NCBI GenBank assembly: GCA_017354065.1
Contig: JAFMRN010000022.1
Span: 1-13,537, forward strand
Direction of reading: 5' to 3'
From: Solirubrobacterales bacterium
GTDB lineage: Bacteria > Actinomycetota > Thermoleophilia > Solirubrobacterales > Solirubrobacteraceae
DNA: 13,537 bases
Made by a program: the position numbers and the translations under genes. Shown here piece after piece: positions 1 through 6,417 of this stretch. The notes under the pieces are model-generated. The model searched no databases. It had not been told where the DNA came from and saw only the letters and a list, made by a program, of their open reading frames with translations. Within the stretch, counting starts at the first letter, position 1; every line of letters starts with the position of its first letter.

Positions 1-1271
1 TTCTCAGCGGGATGCTCACCGCCGAGGCCTACCCGCGCGAGGACCGGGTGACACCGGTCACCGGCGCCCGGATCATCGGCGGGATGATGCCGTGTAACTC
101 GATCCCGGAGGAGATCCTCACCGATCACCCCAACCGCCTGCGCGCGATCTGGATCGACAGTTCCAACCCTGCGCACTCGCTGCCGGAATCAGAGCGCTTC
201 CAGGAAGCGCTGCGGGCGTGTGACGTGAGCGTCGTGGTCGACGTCGCCTTCACCGAGACTGCGCGGCTGGCCGACTACGTGCTGCCCGCATCGACCCAGT
301 TCGAGAAGTGGGAGTGCACGTTCTTCAACACCGAGTTCCCGCACAACGTCTTCCAACTGCGCGCGCCGCTGGTGGATCCGACACCCGGAACGCTGCCCGA
401 GCCGGAGATCTATGCGCGGGTGATGCGTGAGCTTGGCGCCGTGGATGAGGCACTGCTGGAGCGGCTGCGCACCGCGCTGAAGTCGGGTATCGACGCGTTC
501 GCGCTGGCGTTCTTCTCGGCCGCCACGGCCGACCCAAAGCTGATGCGCAAGGTCGGCTACATCCTGTATGAGACGCTCGGCCCGACTCTGCCGGACAACG
601 CGCGCTCAGCAGCGATCCTCTGGGGTGCCTCGCACCTGTGTGCGCTGCAGTACCCCGATGCGGTGGCGCGGGCAGGCTTCGACGGGCCCGGCTTGGAGCC
701 GGGCAAGAAGCTGTTTGAGGCGGTGCTCAAACAGCGCTCGGGCGTCACCTTCACGGTTGACGAGTGGGAGAACGCCTGGGACTACGTGTGCCGCAAGGAC
801 CGCCGCTTCACAGTCGCGATCCCGGAGCTGCTGCCCGAGCTAGCCAAGCTCGCAGACTCGCCCTCAGAGTGGACGACCGAGGAGTACCCGTTCGTGCTGA
901 TGGCCGGCGAGCGGCGTACCTACACGGCCAACGACATCATCCGTGACCCGGCGTGGCGTCGCCGCGACGCGGGCGGGGCGCTACGGATCAGTCCGGCCGA
1001 CGCGGATCGCCTGGGCATCGCGAAAGACGGCGTCGCAAGGATCACGACCGAGGCGGGCAGCGCGGAGGTCGGTGTCGAGATCACCGACATGATGCAGACT
1101 GGCCACGTCTCACTGCCCAACGGGCTCGGCGTCGACTATCCGAACGCGGACGGCACCCGCGAGCGCACGGGCGTGTGGCTCAACCAGCTCACCAGCTCCA
1201 AGTACCGGGATCCGCTGGCCGGCACCCCGTGGCACAAGTACGTGCCGGCCAGGGTCGAAGCGGTCAGCTGA
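1..1271 (+). CDS. Molybdopterin oxidoreductase, DMSO-reductase family, 3' part
   Basis: The reading frame is open from base 3, so the gene starts upstream and only the C-terminal ~420 residues are visible. Numbering from the Met at base 12, the end of the catalytic molybdopterin domain is seen, with the family-typical ADYVLPAST block near residue 88 followed by a WE..FFNTE stretch. The C-terminal dinucleotide-binding domain runs from about residue 292 (PFVLMAGERRTY) to the end, with the usual ISPADADRLGI and SLPNGLG elements. These enzymes bind bis-MGD molybdenum or tungsten and do redox chemistry on small substrates. The N-terminal part that would show an Fe-S cluster, a Tat signal or the metal-ligand residue is outside the window, so the substrate cannot be named. 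The stop overlaps the convergent beta-lactamase stop by 8 bases. The family is secure; the reaction is unknown. Confidence 0.85.
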   Translation, partial: LSGMLTAEAYPREDRVTPVTGARIIGGMMPCNSIPEEILTDHPNRLRAIWIDSSNPAHSLPESERFQEALRACDVSVVVDVAFTETARLADYVLPASTQFEKWECTFFNTEFPHNVFQLRAPLVDPTPGTLPEPEIYARVMRELGAVDEALLERLRTALKSGIDAFALAFFSAATADPKLMRKVGYILYETLGPTLPDNARSAAILWGASHLCALQYPDAVARAGFDGPGLEPGKKLFEAVLKQRSGVTFTVDEWENAWDYVCRKDRRFTVAIPELLPELAKLADSPSEWTTEEYPFVLMAGERRTYTANDIIRDPAWRRRDAGGALRISPADADRLGIAKDGVARITTEAGSAEVGVEITDMMQTGHVSLPNGLGVDYPNADGTRERTGVWLNQLTSSKYRDPLAGTPWHKYVPARVEAVS

Positions 1272-1282
1272 CGGCTTTGACC
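1253..1282. terminator. 30-bp inverted repeat over two convergent stop codons
   Basis: The two halves of this stretch are reverse complements, apart from one G/G mismatch (1262/1273) and one G/T pair (1257/1278). The centre, GTCAGCTGAC at 1263-1272, is a perfect 10-bp palindrome that holds the TGA stops of both convergent genes. The transcript from either strand could fold into a stem of about 12-13 pairs with an AGCU loop. No T-run follows on either side, so this would be a U-less hairpin of the kind proposed in actinobacteria. Termination is inferred from position and symmetry. Confidence 0.5.
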
Positions 1283-2163
1283 GCCAGTCTTGTCGCGGCT
1301 GCGACCAACGCCGCATCGGGGTCGGCCTGGCGCTCGGACTTGGTTGTGAGCACCGCCACCGTGAGCGGCGTGCCGCGGCTGCTCCACAGCACGCCGACGT
1401 CGTTGGCGGTGCCATAAGACCCGGTCCCGGTCTTGTCCGCGATCTGCCAGCTGGCCGGTACCGCGGCGCGGAAACGTGTGGTGTTGACCATGTCGTCCTG
1501 CATCCAGAGCCGCAGCTGCTGGCGGTCGAAGGCCGGGAGCGTGTCTCCGAGCAGGAGGCGCGTGAAGTCCTCGGCGATCGCTTGGGGCGTCGTGGTGTCG
1601 CGGCGCTGGCCCGGGACAGCGGTGTTGACCGACGGTTCGTTGTGCTCGACGAGCGTCACCCGGTCGCCGATCGAGCGGAGGAAATGCTGTAACCCTGCGG
1701 GCCCGCCGGTCAACCTGAGCAGCAGGTTGGCGGCGACGTTGTCACTGTTGGCGAGAGCGGCTGCGCATAGCGACCGGACGGTCATACCGGTGTCCACATA
1801 CAGCTTGGTTACGAAATCCCCCTCGATCAGATCGTGGTGGTCGTAGTGGATCAGCCGGTCGAGGAACCCATCGCGATTGAAATCGCGTAGTACCCGGGCT
1901 ACCAGCGGTGCTTTGTAGACCGAGCAGAAGGCGAAGCGCTCAGAGGCGCGGTAGCCGAACCGGGCACCGCTGTGATGGTTGACCGCGTACACGCCGACAC
2001 GGGCGCCATGCCGGTGCTCAAGCCGTGCCAGGCACGAGTCAACGCTGCCGGGCGCGAGCTGCCCGGCAGCCGCGCGTGAGATCGCCAGCGTCGCGACGCC
2101 GGCCGTGGCGGCCAGGCCGCCGCCGATCGCCTGACGGCGTGTGATGAGGGAATCGTCGGGCAT
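1264..2163 (-). CDS. Class A beta-lactamase, Tat-exported (BlaL-like)
   Basis: A 299-residue protein, usual size for a class A precursor. All catalytic motifs are present: S81-V-Y-K84 (nucleophile Ser and Lys, Ambler 70/73), S140-D141-N142, E176-P-S-V-N180 (the omega-loop general base Glu, Ambler 166) and K244-T-G. The N terminus has a twin-arginine signal, T-R9-R10-Q-A-I, then a weakly hydrophobic Gly/Ala-rich stretch to about residue 34. It should therefore be exported folded and hydrolyse beta-lactams outside the membrane. The ATG at 2163 is chosen because AGGAG (2170-2174) sits 6 bases upstream and the Tat motif follows at once; the open frame reaching to 2613 runs over the opposing regulator gene and is not credible. 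It is divergent from a LysR gene and probably controlled by it. The spectrum cannot be predicted. Confidence 0.93.
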   Translation of the reverse strand: MPDDSLITRRQAIGGGLAATAGVATLAISRAAAGQLAPGSVDSCLARLEHRHGARVGVYAVNHHSGARFGYRASERFAFCSVYKAPLVARVLRDFNRDGFLDRLIHYDHHDLIEGDFVTKLYVDTGMTVRSLCAAALANSDNVAANLLLRLTGGPAGLQHFLRSIGDRVTLVEHNEPSVNTAVPGQRRDTTTPQAIAEDFTRLLLGDTLPAFDRQQLRLWMQDDMVNTTRFRAAVPASWQIADKTGTGSYGTANDVGVLWSSRGTPLTVAVLTTKSERQADPDAALVAAATRLAVKAVS

Positions 2164-2169
2164 CGCGAG

Positions 2170-2174
2170 CTCCT
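2170..2174 (-). promoter_or_regulatory. Ribosome binding site of the beta-lactamase
   Basis: The minus strand reads AGGAG with a 6-base spacer to the ATG at 2163. It fixes the start within a frame that stays open for another 450 bases upstream. Confidence 0.75.
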
Positions 2175-2245
2175 GATCGTTGGGTTGGCGGAGGAGGACA
2201 GCAGCGGCAGGCCAAGATGTCGAATACATATGACGTGGCAGCTCA

Positions 2246-2258
2246 TAGCGATCCGATA
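2246..2258. promoter_or_regulatory. Candidate LysR-type operator (T-N11-A dyad)
   Basis: TAGCGATCCGATA has the T-N11-A form of LysR-type regulator sites and is an imperfect dyad: 4 of 6 base pairs match around the centre (TA.CG / CG.TA). It lies in the 105-base gap between the divergent beta-lactamase and LysR genes and overlaps the candidate -10 box of the LysR gene, which would fit autorepression with divergent activation. The site is short and imperfect, so this is a candidate only. Confidence 0.4.
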
Positions 2259-2268
2259 TAACTGCGCT
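2257..2268 (+). promoter_or_regulatory. Candidate -10 box for a leaderless LysR transcript
   Basis: TATAAC at 2257-2262 matches the sigma-70-type -10 consensus in 5 of 6 bases. It lies 6 bases before the GTG at 2269, so transcription would begin on or next to the start codon. No Shine-Dalgarno precedes that GTG, as expected for a leaderless mRNA. No convincing -35 box is visible; GTGGCA at 2235-2240 is the nearest by spacing. Confidence 0.45.
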
Positions 2269-3201
2269 GTGGAGCTGCTGGCACATCTCGACGCGTTGGT
2301 GGCGGTCGTAGACGCGCAGAGCTTCACTCGGGCAGCCGACCGGCTCGGGATACCCCAGCCCGTTGTCAGCCGCCGTGTCCACAACCTCGAGCGTGTTTGG
2401 GGCCAGCCACTGCTGGACCGCACCGCGCGCGCCAGCACGCCGACTCCGTTCGCCCAAGCGGTCCTGCCTCACGCACGCGAGCTGCTGCTCCGCGCCGAGC
2501 GTCTCGAGCGCGCGGTCAGCTCGGCGCGCAAAGGCGTGATCCGGACGCTCGGGGTCCCGCCGGACTGCCCGGCGCCTGCCCTGGCGCGGCTGTTGCAGGC
2601 GGCCGCCGAGCACGGGCTGACCCTCGCGATCCGCGAACTGCCGGCCCGGTCACGGCAGGAGGCGCTGGAATCGGGCGAGCTTGCGCTCGCGCTCACGCGT
2701 GTAACGGTCGAGCGGGCATCGCTGCGGGTCCCGCTCGGGCTTGCCGCCGCTCCCAGCCGGCCAGGTCCGAGCGGAGGTGCCTGGCATCTCGACGTGCTGC
2801 GCCCGCGTCGGGGTTCATCCACACCCTCGCCGCAACTGCTGGTGCTACCCGAGGACGACGTAGAACCGTTTCTGGACCGGCTCCGCGATGAGGTCGCGCG
2901 AGCCGGTATGTCGCCGGCTGGGATCCGCGTCGATCCGCCCGGCACAGCAGCCGCACAGGTGCTGGCCGCCGGCGCCGTGCTGTTCTGTGACCGAGGAACC
3001 GCGGAGCGCCTGGGGCTCGGCTGGGCGCCGTTGGCGAGTCGAACCCTCGACCGGGGGTATGAGCTGACGGCTCCGGCGAGCCTCAGCGAATGGATGGTGC
3101 CGTTGCTGCGCGCCGCGGTCGGCGGCGTTCCGTCTGACTACGCCGAGCCGCCCGAGTCCGAGCCGGTAGATCCCGCGCTCCGGTTCGCCGCATCGGGATG
3201 A
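2269..3201 (+). CDS. LysR-family regulator of beta-lactamase (BlaA-like)
   Basis: A 310-residue protein with a LysR winged helix-turn-helix at about residues 4-62: AQSFTRAADRLGIPQPVVSRRVHNLE, seen as the core FTRAADRLG then PQPVVSRRV, followed by LLDRTAR. The rest should be the effector domain; it is divergent, Ala/Arg/Pro-rich and ends in an acidic-Pro tail. The GTG at 2269 is preferred over the ATG at 2185 because it places the helix-turn-helix at the usual distance from the N terminus and has a -10 box just upstream. The gene is divergent from a class A beta-lactamase and overlaps the next gene by ATGA. This is the layout of blaA of Streptomyces cacaoi, whose product activates blaL. The family is sure; the BlaA role rests on context. 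Confidence 0.85.
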   Translation: MELLAHLDALVAVVDAQSFTRAADRLGIPQPVVSRRVHNLERVWGQPLLDRTARASTPTPFAQAVLPHARELLLRAERLERAVSSARKGVIRTLGVPPDCPAPALARLLQAAAEHGLTLAIRELPARSRQEALESGELALALTRVTVERASLRVPLGLAAAPSRPGPSGGAWHLDVLRPRRGSSTPSPQLLVLPEDDVEPFLDRLRDEVARAGMSPAGIRVDPPGTAAAQVLAAGAVLFCDRGTAERLGLGWAPLASRTLDRGYELTAPASLSEWMVPLLRAAVGGVPSDYAEPPESEPVDPALRFAASG

Positions 3202-4121
3202 TCGACGGTGCCGGCATAGTCGGATCTGACGCGGCGTTGACAGCCGTCGCGGAAGCGATTGCCCGGGACTGGGGTGAGCGCGGTATCGGCGGTCATTTCC
3301 TCGGCTGTGACCTCAACAGCGGCCGGCAGTGCGGGTTCGGGGCCGACGAGCCGGTGGCGTTGGCCTCAGTGGCCAAGGTCCCGATCGCGCTGACCGCGCT
3401 GGAGCTGATCGACCGTGGCGAACTCGATCCTGGTCAGACCATCGAGATCGACCCGGCGAAAACCTCGCCGGGTCCGACCGGGAGCGCGCTGTTCGGCTTC
3501 CCGGCGCGGATCGCGGTGGCCGACCTGATCGCGCTGGCGCTGACGGTCAGCGATAACGCGGCGATAGATCTCGTGCTGGACGTGGTCGGCATCACACGGG
3601 TCGCTGCCGCGCTTGCGGGTTGGGGCTGTGACGGGATCCAGATCCGGCATCCGATGCGCACGATGTTCGACAGCGCGACCCGCGCGGGTGGGGGCAGTTT
3701 CGAGCTGGCCCTTGAGCTTGCGATAGCCGGCCCGCCGGGGTCCGCCAGCGCGATAGAGGCGCTCGACCCGCAGCGCGGCAACGTCGCGAGCGCCCGCGGG
3801 CTGGTAGAGCTTCTGGCAGCCGTTTGGGAGTCGCGGATCGCCACACCAGCAGCGTGCGCGGAGCTGAGACGGCTGATGTCCTTGCAGCTGTTTGTCCAGC
3901 GGATCGCGGCCGACCTGCGCTCGGACGCGATCCGTGTCGCGAGCAAGACCGGGACGTTCCTGAACCTCCGTCACGACATTGCGGTGGTTGAGGCCAACGC
4001 TGGGGTACGGGTGGCAATCGCCGCGCTGACCAAGGCCGGCAGGCGGGCGACGCATGCTCCGGATGTAGACCTCGCGATCGGCTCGGCGGCACGGTCGGCG
4101 TTCGAGGCGCTGCGTGGCTAG
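3198..4121 (+). CDS. Cytoplasmic serine beta-lactamase-fold protein (BlaB-like)
   Basis: A 307-residue protein of the penicillin-recognising serine fold. It carries S57-V-A-K60, S118-D119-N120 and K250-T251-G252 in the right order and spacing. Two things set it apart from the neighbouring enzyme. There is no signal peptide: the N terminus runs straight into the fold with charged residues. In the omega-loop region (about residues 148-168, HPMRTMFDSATRAGGG) no ExxxN deacylation motif is visible. Such a protein could be acylated without turning over. Its start ATG (3198) overlaps the LysR stop, so the two are probably translationally coupled. BlaB of S. cacaoi is a related non-exported protein needed for control of the secreted beta-lactamase. 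A regulatory or sensor role here is inferred; an intracellular amidase or esterase is the alternative. Confidence 0.75.
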   Translation: MIDGAGIVGSDAALTAVAEAIARDWGERGIGGHFLGCDLNSGRQCGFGADEPVALASVAKVPIALTALELIDRGELDPGQTIEIDPAKTSPGPTGSALFGFPARIAVADLIALALTVSDNAAIDLVLDVVGITRVAAALAGWGCDGIQIRHPMRTMFDSATRAGGGSFELALELAIAGPPGSASAIEALDPQRGNVASARGLVELLAAVWESRIATPAACAELRRLMSLQLFVQRIAADLRSDAIRVASKTGTFLNLRHDIAVVEANAGVRVAIAALTKAGRRATHAPDVDLAIGSAARSAFEALRG

Positions 4122-4160
4122 TAACGGACCTTGAGAGAGTCGAACACGTGGCAGAGAGCA

Positions 4161-5039
4161 CTAGCCTGCCAGCAGCGCGAGGAATCGGGCCAGCACCGGG
4201 GAGGCATCGTCGCGGCGCCAGATAGCGGCCAGCTCGACCTGGTGCACCTGCGTGCCGGCGATGCAGCGATAGACGACGCCTTCCGGCGAGATTGCCCTGG
4301 CGCTCGCGGGCACGAGCGCGACACCCGTGCCGGCCGCGACCAGGCCGACGATCGTCTGGACCAGCCAAACATCCTCCTGCACCGCCCGTGGCGTGAATCC
4401 GGCGTCCTGGCAGATGCCGAGCACCTTGGCGTACAGGCCGGGCATCCCATGCCTGGCCGGTAATACGAAGGGCTCGTCTGCCAACGCCGCGACGGGCACC
4501 GGATCGCGCCCTGCCAGGGGGTGTGCTGTTGGCAACGCCACGACAAACGGCTCGCAGGCGATGACCATCTGCTCGAAGTCCGGATCGCTGAAGGGCAGAT
4601 ACAGGAAGCTGATGTCCAGGTGCCCGTCGCGCAGCTCCGATACGAGCGCGTTCGGGCTCAGCTCCCTCAGCTCCAGCGCCACCTCGGGGTGGCTGGAGCT
4701 GAAACGCCGCAGTAGCGGCGGCAGCGACGCGTTGGAGGCGCTCGGGACAAACCCGACCGCGAGCCGGCCGACCGTTCCGGCGCCTGCCTTGACCGCCAGA
4801 TCCACGGCGCGATCGGCGGCGCGTAACAGCCGGCGGCCCTCGGTGACCATCACCTCCCCGGCCGGCGTCAGGCGGATGGTCCGGCGCCGGCGATCGAACA
4901 GGCTGGTTCCGAGCTCCTCCTCGAGCTGGCGGATCTGCACGCTGATGGCGGGCTGGGCAACGTGCAGGCGTTCCGCGGCACGCGTGAATGACATCTCCTC
5001 GGCGACGGCCAGCAGATAGCGCACGTGCCTTAGTTCCAT
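4161..5039 (-). CDS. LysR-family regulator of the aromatic operon (CatR/ClcR type)
   Basis: A 292-residue LysR regulator, standard length. The N-terminal helix-turn-helix is classical (residues 3-61; FTRAAERLHVAQPAISVQI, then LFDRRRR). The effector domain follows from about residue 91 (GRLAVGFVPSASNASLPPLL) and ends with a GLVAAGTGVALVPAS stretch. This pattern is typical of the CatR/BenM/ClcR subgroup that senses intermediates of aromatic ring cleavage. It is divergent from the hydroxyquinol/3-oxoadipate operon across a 71-base gap that holds two inverted repeats, the normal layout for a LysR activator. The start ATG at 5039 has no Shine-Dalgarno, so the transcript may be leaderless. It converges with the BlaB-like gene across 39 bases. 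The effector is unknown; maleylacetate, 3-oxoadipate or hydroxyquinol are reasonable candidates. Confidence 0.88.
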   Translation of the reverse strand: MELRHVRYLLAVAEEMSFTRAAERLHVAQPAISVQIRQLEEELGTSLFDRRRRTIRLTPAGEVMVTEGRRLLRAADRAVDLAVKAGAGTVGRLAVGFVPSASNASLPPLLRRFSSSHPEVALELRELSPNALVSELRDGHLDISFLYLPFSDPDFEQMVIACEPFVVALPTAHPLAGRDPVPVAALADEPFVLPARHGMPGLYAKVLGICQDAGFTPRAVQEDVWLVQTIVGLVAAGTGVALVPASARAISPEGVVYRCIAGTQVHQVELAAIWRRDDASPVLARFLALLAG

Positions 5040-5049
5040 AGCTATAGCT
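5040..5049. repeat. 10-bp perfect palindrome before the LysR start
   Basis: AGCTATAGCT equals its own reverse complement and directly abuts the start codon of the LysR gene at 5039. It shares AT-rich bases with the adjoining inverted repeat. It may be a second regulator contact or part of the LysR promoter; which one cannot be told from sequence. Confidence 0.4.
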
Positions 5050-5061
5050 TATGAAATAAGC
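5047..5061. promoter_or_regulatory. Candidate LysR operator: perfect inverted repeat
   Basis: GCTTAT-GAA-ATAAGC has two perfectly complementary 6-base arms around a 3-base spacer, in the only AT-rich patch between the divergent LysR and CoA-transferase genes. LysR regulators usually bind such dyads next to the promoter they control. Its arms differ from the ATAC-N7-GTAT site of CatM/BenM. The centre is 57 bases upstream of the CoA-transferase ATG. A possible -10 for the operon is around TATGTG (5081-5086), but no good -35 is seen, as is common for activator-dependent promoters. Confidence 0.6.
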
Positions 5062-5110
5062 GCTAACAAGTCTTGGACATTATGTGTGGCGGCGCGCACA
5101 ATCGCCACAG

Positions 5111-5773
5111 ATGGATCCCCTCTCCGAGAAGCTGATCGACATCGCGGCCGCGGCGGCACTGGTCCGCCGGGGAGACACGATGCTGGTCGGCGGCTTCGGG
5201 CTAGTGGGTAAGCCCCTCGCGCTGGTGGAGGCGCTGCTGACGAACCCCGAGGCGACGCAGTTGACGGTCGTCTCCAACAATCTCGGGGAGCCCGGGGAGG
5301 GACTTGGGAGGCTGCTGCTGGAGGGCCGCATAGCCAAGGCGATCGGCTCCTTCTTCACCTCCAACCCGGACGTTGTCGCCGCCCACGGCCGCGGCGAGCT
5401 GGAGGTGGAACTCACGCCCCAGGGCACGCTGGCGGAGGCGATTCGCGCAGGGGGTGCCGGGATCGCGGCCTTCTACACGCGGACCGGCGCTGGCACCAAA
5501 CTCGCCGAGGGCCGCGAGACGCGCAGCTTCGGCGGGCTCGAGCACCTGCTGTGGCCCGCCATCCGCGGCAACGTGGCGCTGATCCGCGCCCGGGCTGCGG
5601 ACACCTACGGCAACCTCGTCTATGAGAAGACCGCTCGCAACTTCAATCCGGACATGGCAACCGCCGCTGACGTGGTGGTTGCACAGGTTGACGAGATCGT
5701 TCCCGTCGGCTCCCTTGACCCGGAGGCGATCGTCACGCCGCACCTGCTGGTCGACCGTCTGGTGCTGGCGTGA
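5111..5773 (+). CDS. pcaI: 3-oxoadipate CoA-transferase, subunit A
   Basis: A 220-residue alpha subunit of a class I (family 1) CoA-transferase. The family signature is at residues 21-35: G-D-T-M-L-V-GGFGLVG-KP. The fold continues through PEATQLTVVSNN and a GNLVYEKTARNFNP block. With the next gene it would move CoA from succinyl-CoA to 3-oxoadipate. Family members also act on acetoacetate, so the substrate rests on the adjacent thiolase and maleylacetate-producing genes. The ATG at 5111 is chosen over 5084 because it gives the usual N terminus (DPLSEKLIDI). No clear Shine-Dalgarno is visible at either. It is the first gene of the operon and overlaps the next by GTGA. Confidence 0.85.
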   Translation: MDPLSEKLIDIAAAAALVRRGDTMLVGGFGLVGKPLALVEALLTNPEATQLTVVSNNLGEPGEGLGRLLLEGRIAKAIGSFFTSNPDVVAAHGRGELEVELTPQGTLAEAIRAGGAGIAAFYTRTGAGTKLAEGRETRSFGGLEHLLWPAIRGNVALIRARAADTYGNLVYEKTARNFNPDMATAADVVVAQVDEIVPVGSLDPEAIVTPHLLVDRLVLA

Positions 5774-6417
5774 GCGACGTTCAGCGCCAGATCGCCGAAC
5801 GTGTGGCGCGGCTGCTGCAACCGGGCGAGATCGTCAACCTTGGGATCGGCATTCCAACGCTGGTTGCGGATCTTTTGACCGCCGCGGACGGGGTGCATCT
5901 GGAGACTGAGAACGGGTTGCTCGGCGTCGGCCCCGCACCGGACGCGGACCGGATCGACGCAAGCCTTGTCAATGCCGGGAAACGGCCTGTCACCGCGCTG
6001 CCGGGCTCGAGCTATTTCTCAAGTTCCGAGTCCTTCGGGCTGATCCGCGGTGGCCATGTCACGACGGCGGTGTTGGGTGCGCTACAGGTGGACGCGTGTG
6101 GCCGCGTCGCCAACTGGGCGCTAGCCGGAAAGCCGATTCTCGGAGTAGGCGGAGCGATGGACCTGCTGGTAGGGGCACAGCGCGTGATCGTCGCTACGAC
6201 CCACACCGCCAAGTCAGGCGCGCCCAAGATCGTGTCCGAGTGCAGTTGCCCGCTGAGTTCCGACCGGCCGGTTGATGTGGTGGTGACAGAGGCAGCCACC
6301 TTTACCTTGGATGACCGCGGTCTCACGCTGGTTGAGGTGGCCGCGGATTTTGACTACGCCTGGGTGCGCGCCCACACCGAGGCCGCGTTTGGCAGCGCTG
6401 AGGAAGCGCAGCTATGA
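5770..6417 (+). CDS. pcaJ: 3-oxoadipate CoA-transferase, subunit B
   Basis: A 215-residue beta subunit. It has the N-terminal NLGIGIPTLV block (residues 23-32) and the E47-N-G-L-L-G-V-G-P motif, which holds the catalytic Glu that forms the glutamyl-CoA thioester. LGALQVDACGRVANW and GVGGAMDLLVGAQRV follow in the order expected. It starts with GTG inside the stop of subunit A and ends in an ATGA overlap with the thiolase, so all three should be made together. The heteromeric enzyme produces 3-oxoadipyl-CoA in the cytoplasm. As for subunit A, the acyl substrate is inferred from context. Confidence 0.86.
   Translation: MSDVQRQIAERVARLLQPGEIVNLGIGIPTLVADLLTAADGVHLETENGLLGVGPAPDADRIDASLVNAGKRPVTALPGSSYFSSSESFGLIRGGHVTTAVLGALQVDACGRVANWALAGKPILGVGGAMDLLVGAQRVIVATTHTAKSGAPKIVSECSCPLSSDRPVDVVVTEAATFTLDDRGLTLVEVAADFDYAWVRAHTEAAFGSAEEAQL

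Noticed and set aside
1..1271. Molybdoenzyme as an (anaerobic) resorcinol hydroxylase or part of the aromatic pathway
   Set aside because: A DMSO-reductase-family resorcinol hydroxylase is known, which is tempting, but here the gene is separated from the operon by the beta-lactamase locus and its diagnostic N-terminal half is not visible.
1433..1846. Plus-strand open frame inside the beta-lactamase gene
   Set aside because: It is the antisense shadow of a gene with all catalytic motifs, as expected in high-GC DNA, and has no recognisable domain.
2185..2268. ATG at 2185 as the start of the first LysR gene
   Set aside because: It adds 28 residues unlike any LysR N terminus and lies before the -10 box; GTG at 2269 gives the standard spacing to the helix-turn-helix.
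2164..2613. Upstream extension of the beta-lactamase frame to 449 residues
   Set aside because: The extension runs antisense through the LysR helix-turn-helix, while a well-placed AGGAG and a Tat motif fix the start at 2163.
4122..4160. Possible tRNA end or terminator between the convergent BlaB-like and LysR genes
   Set aside because: The minus strand has a GTTCGA stretch recalling a T-loop, but no matching stem or other tRNA arms. The repeated GAGAGA/AGAGAG is direct rather than inverted, so no hairpin is supported.
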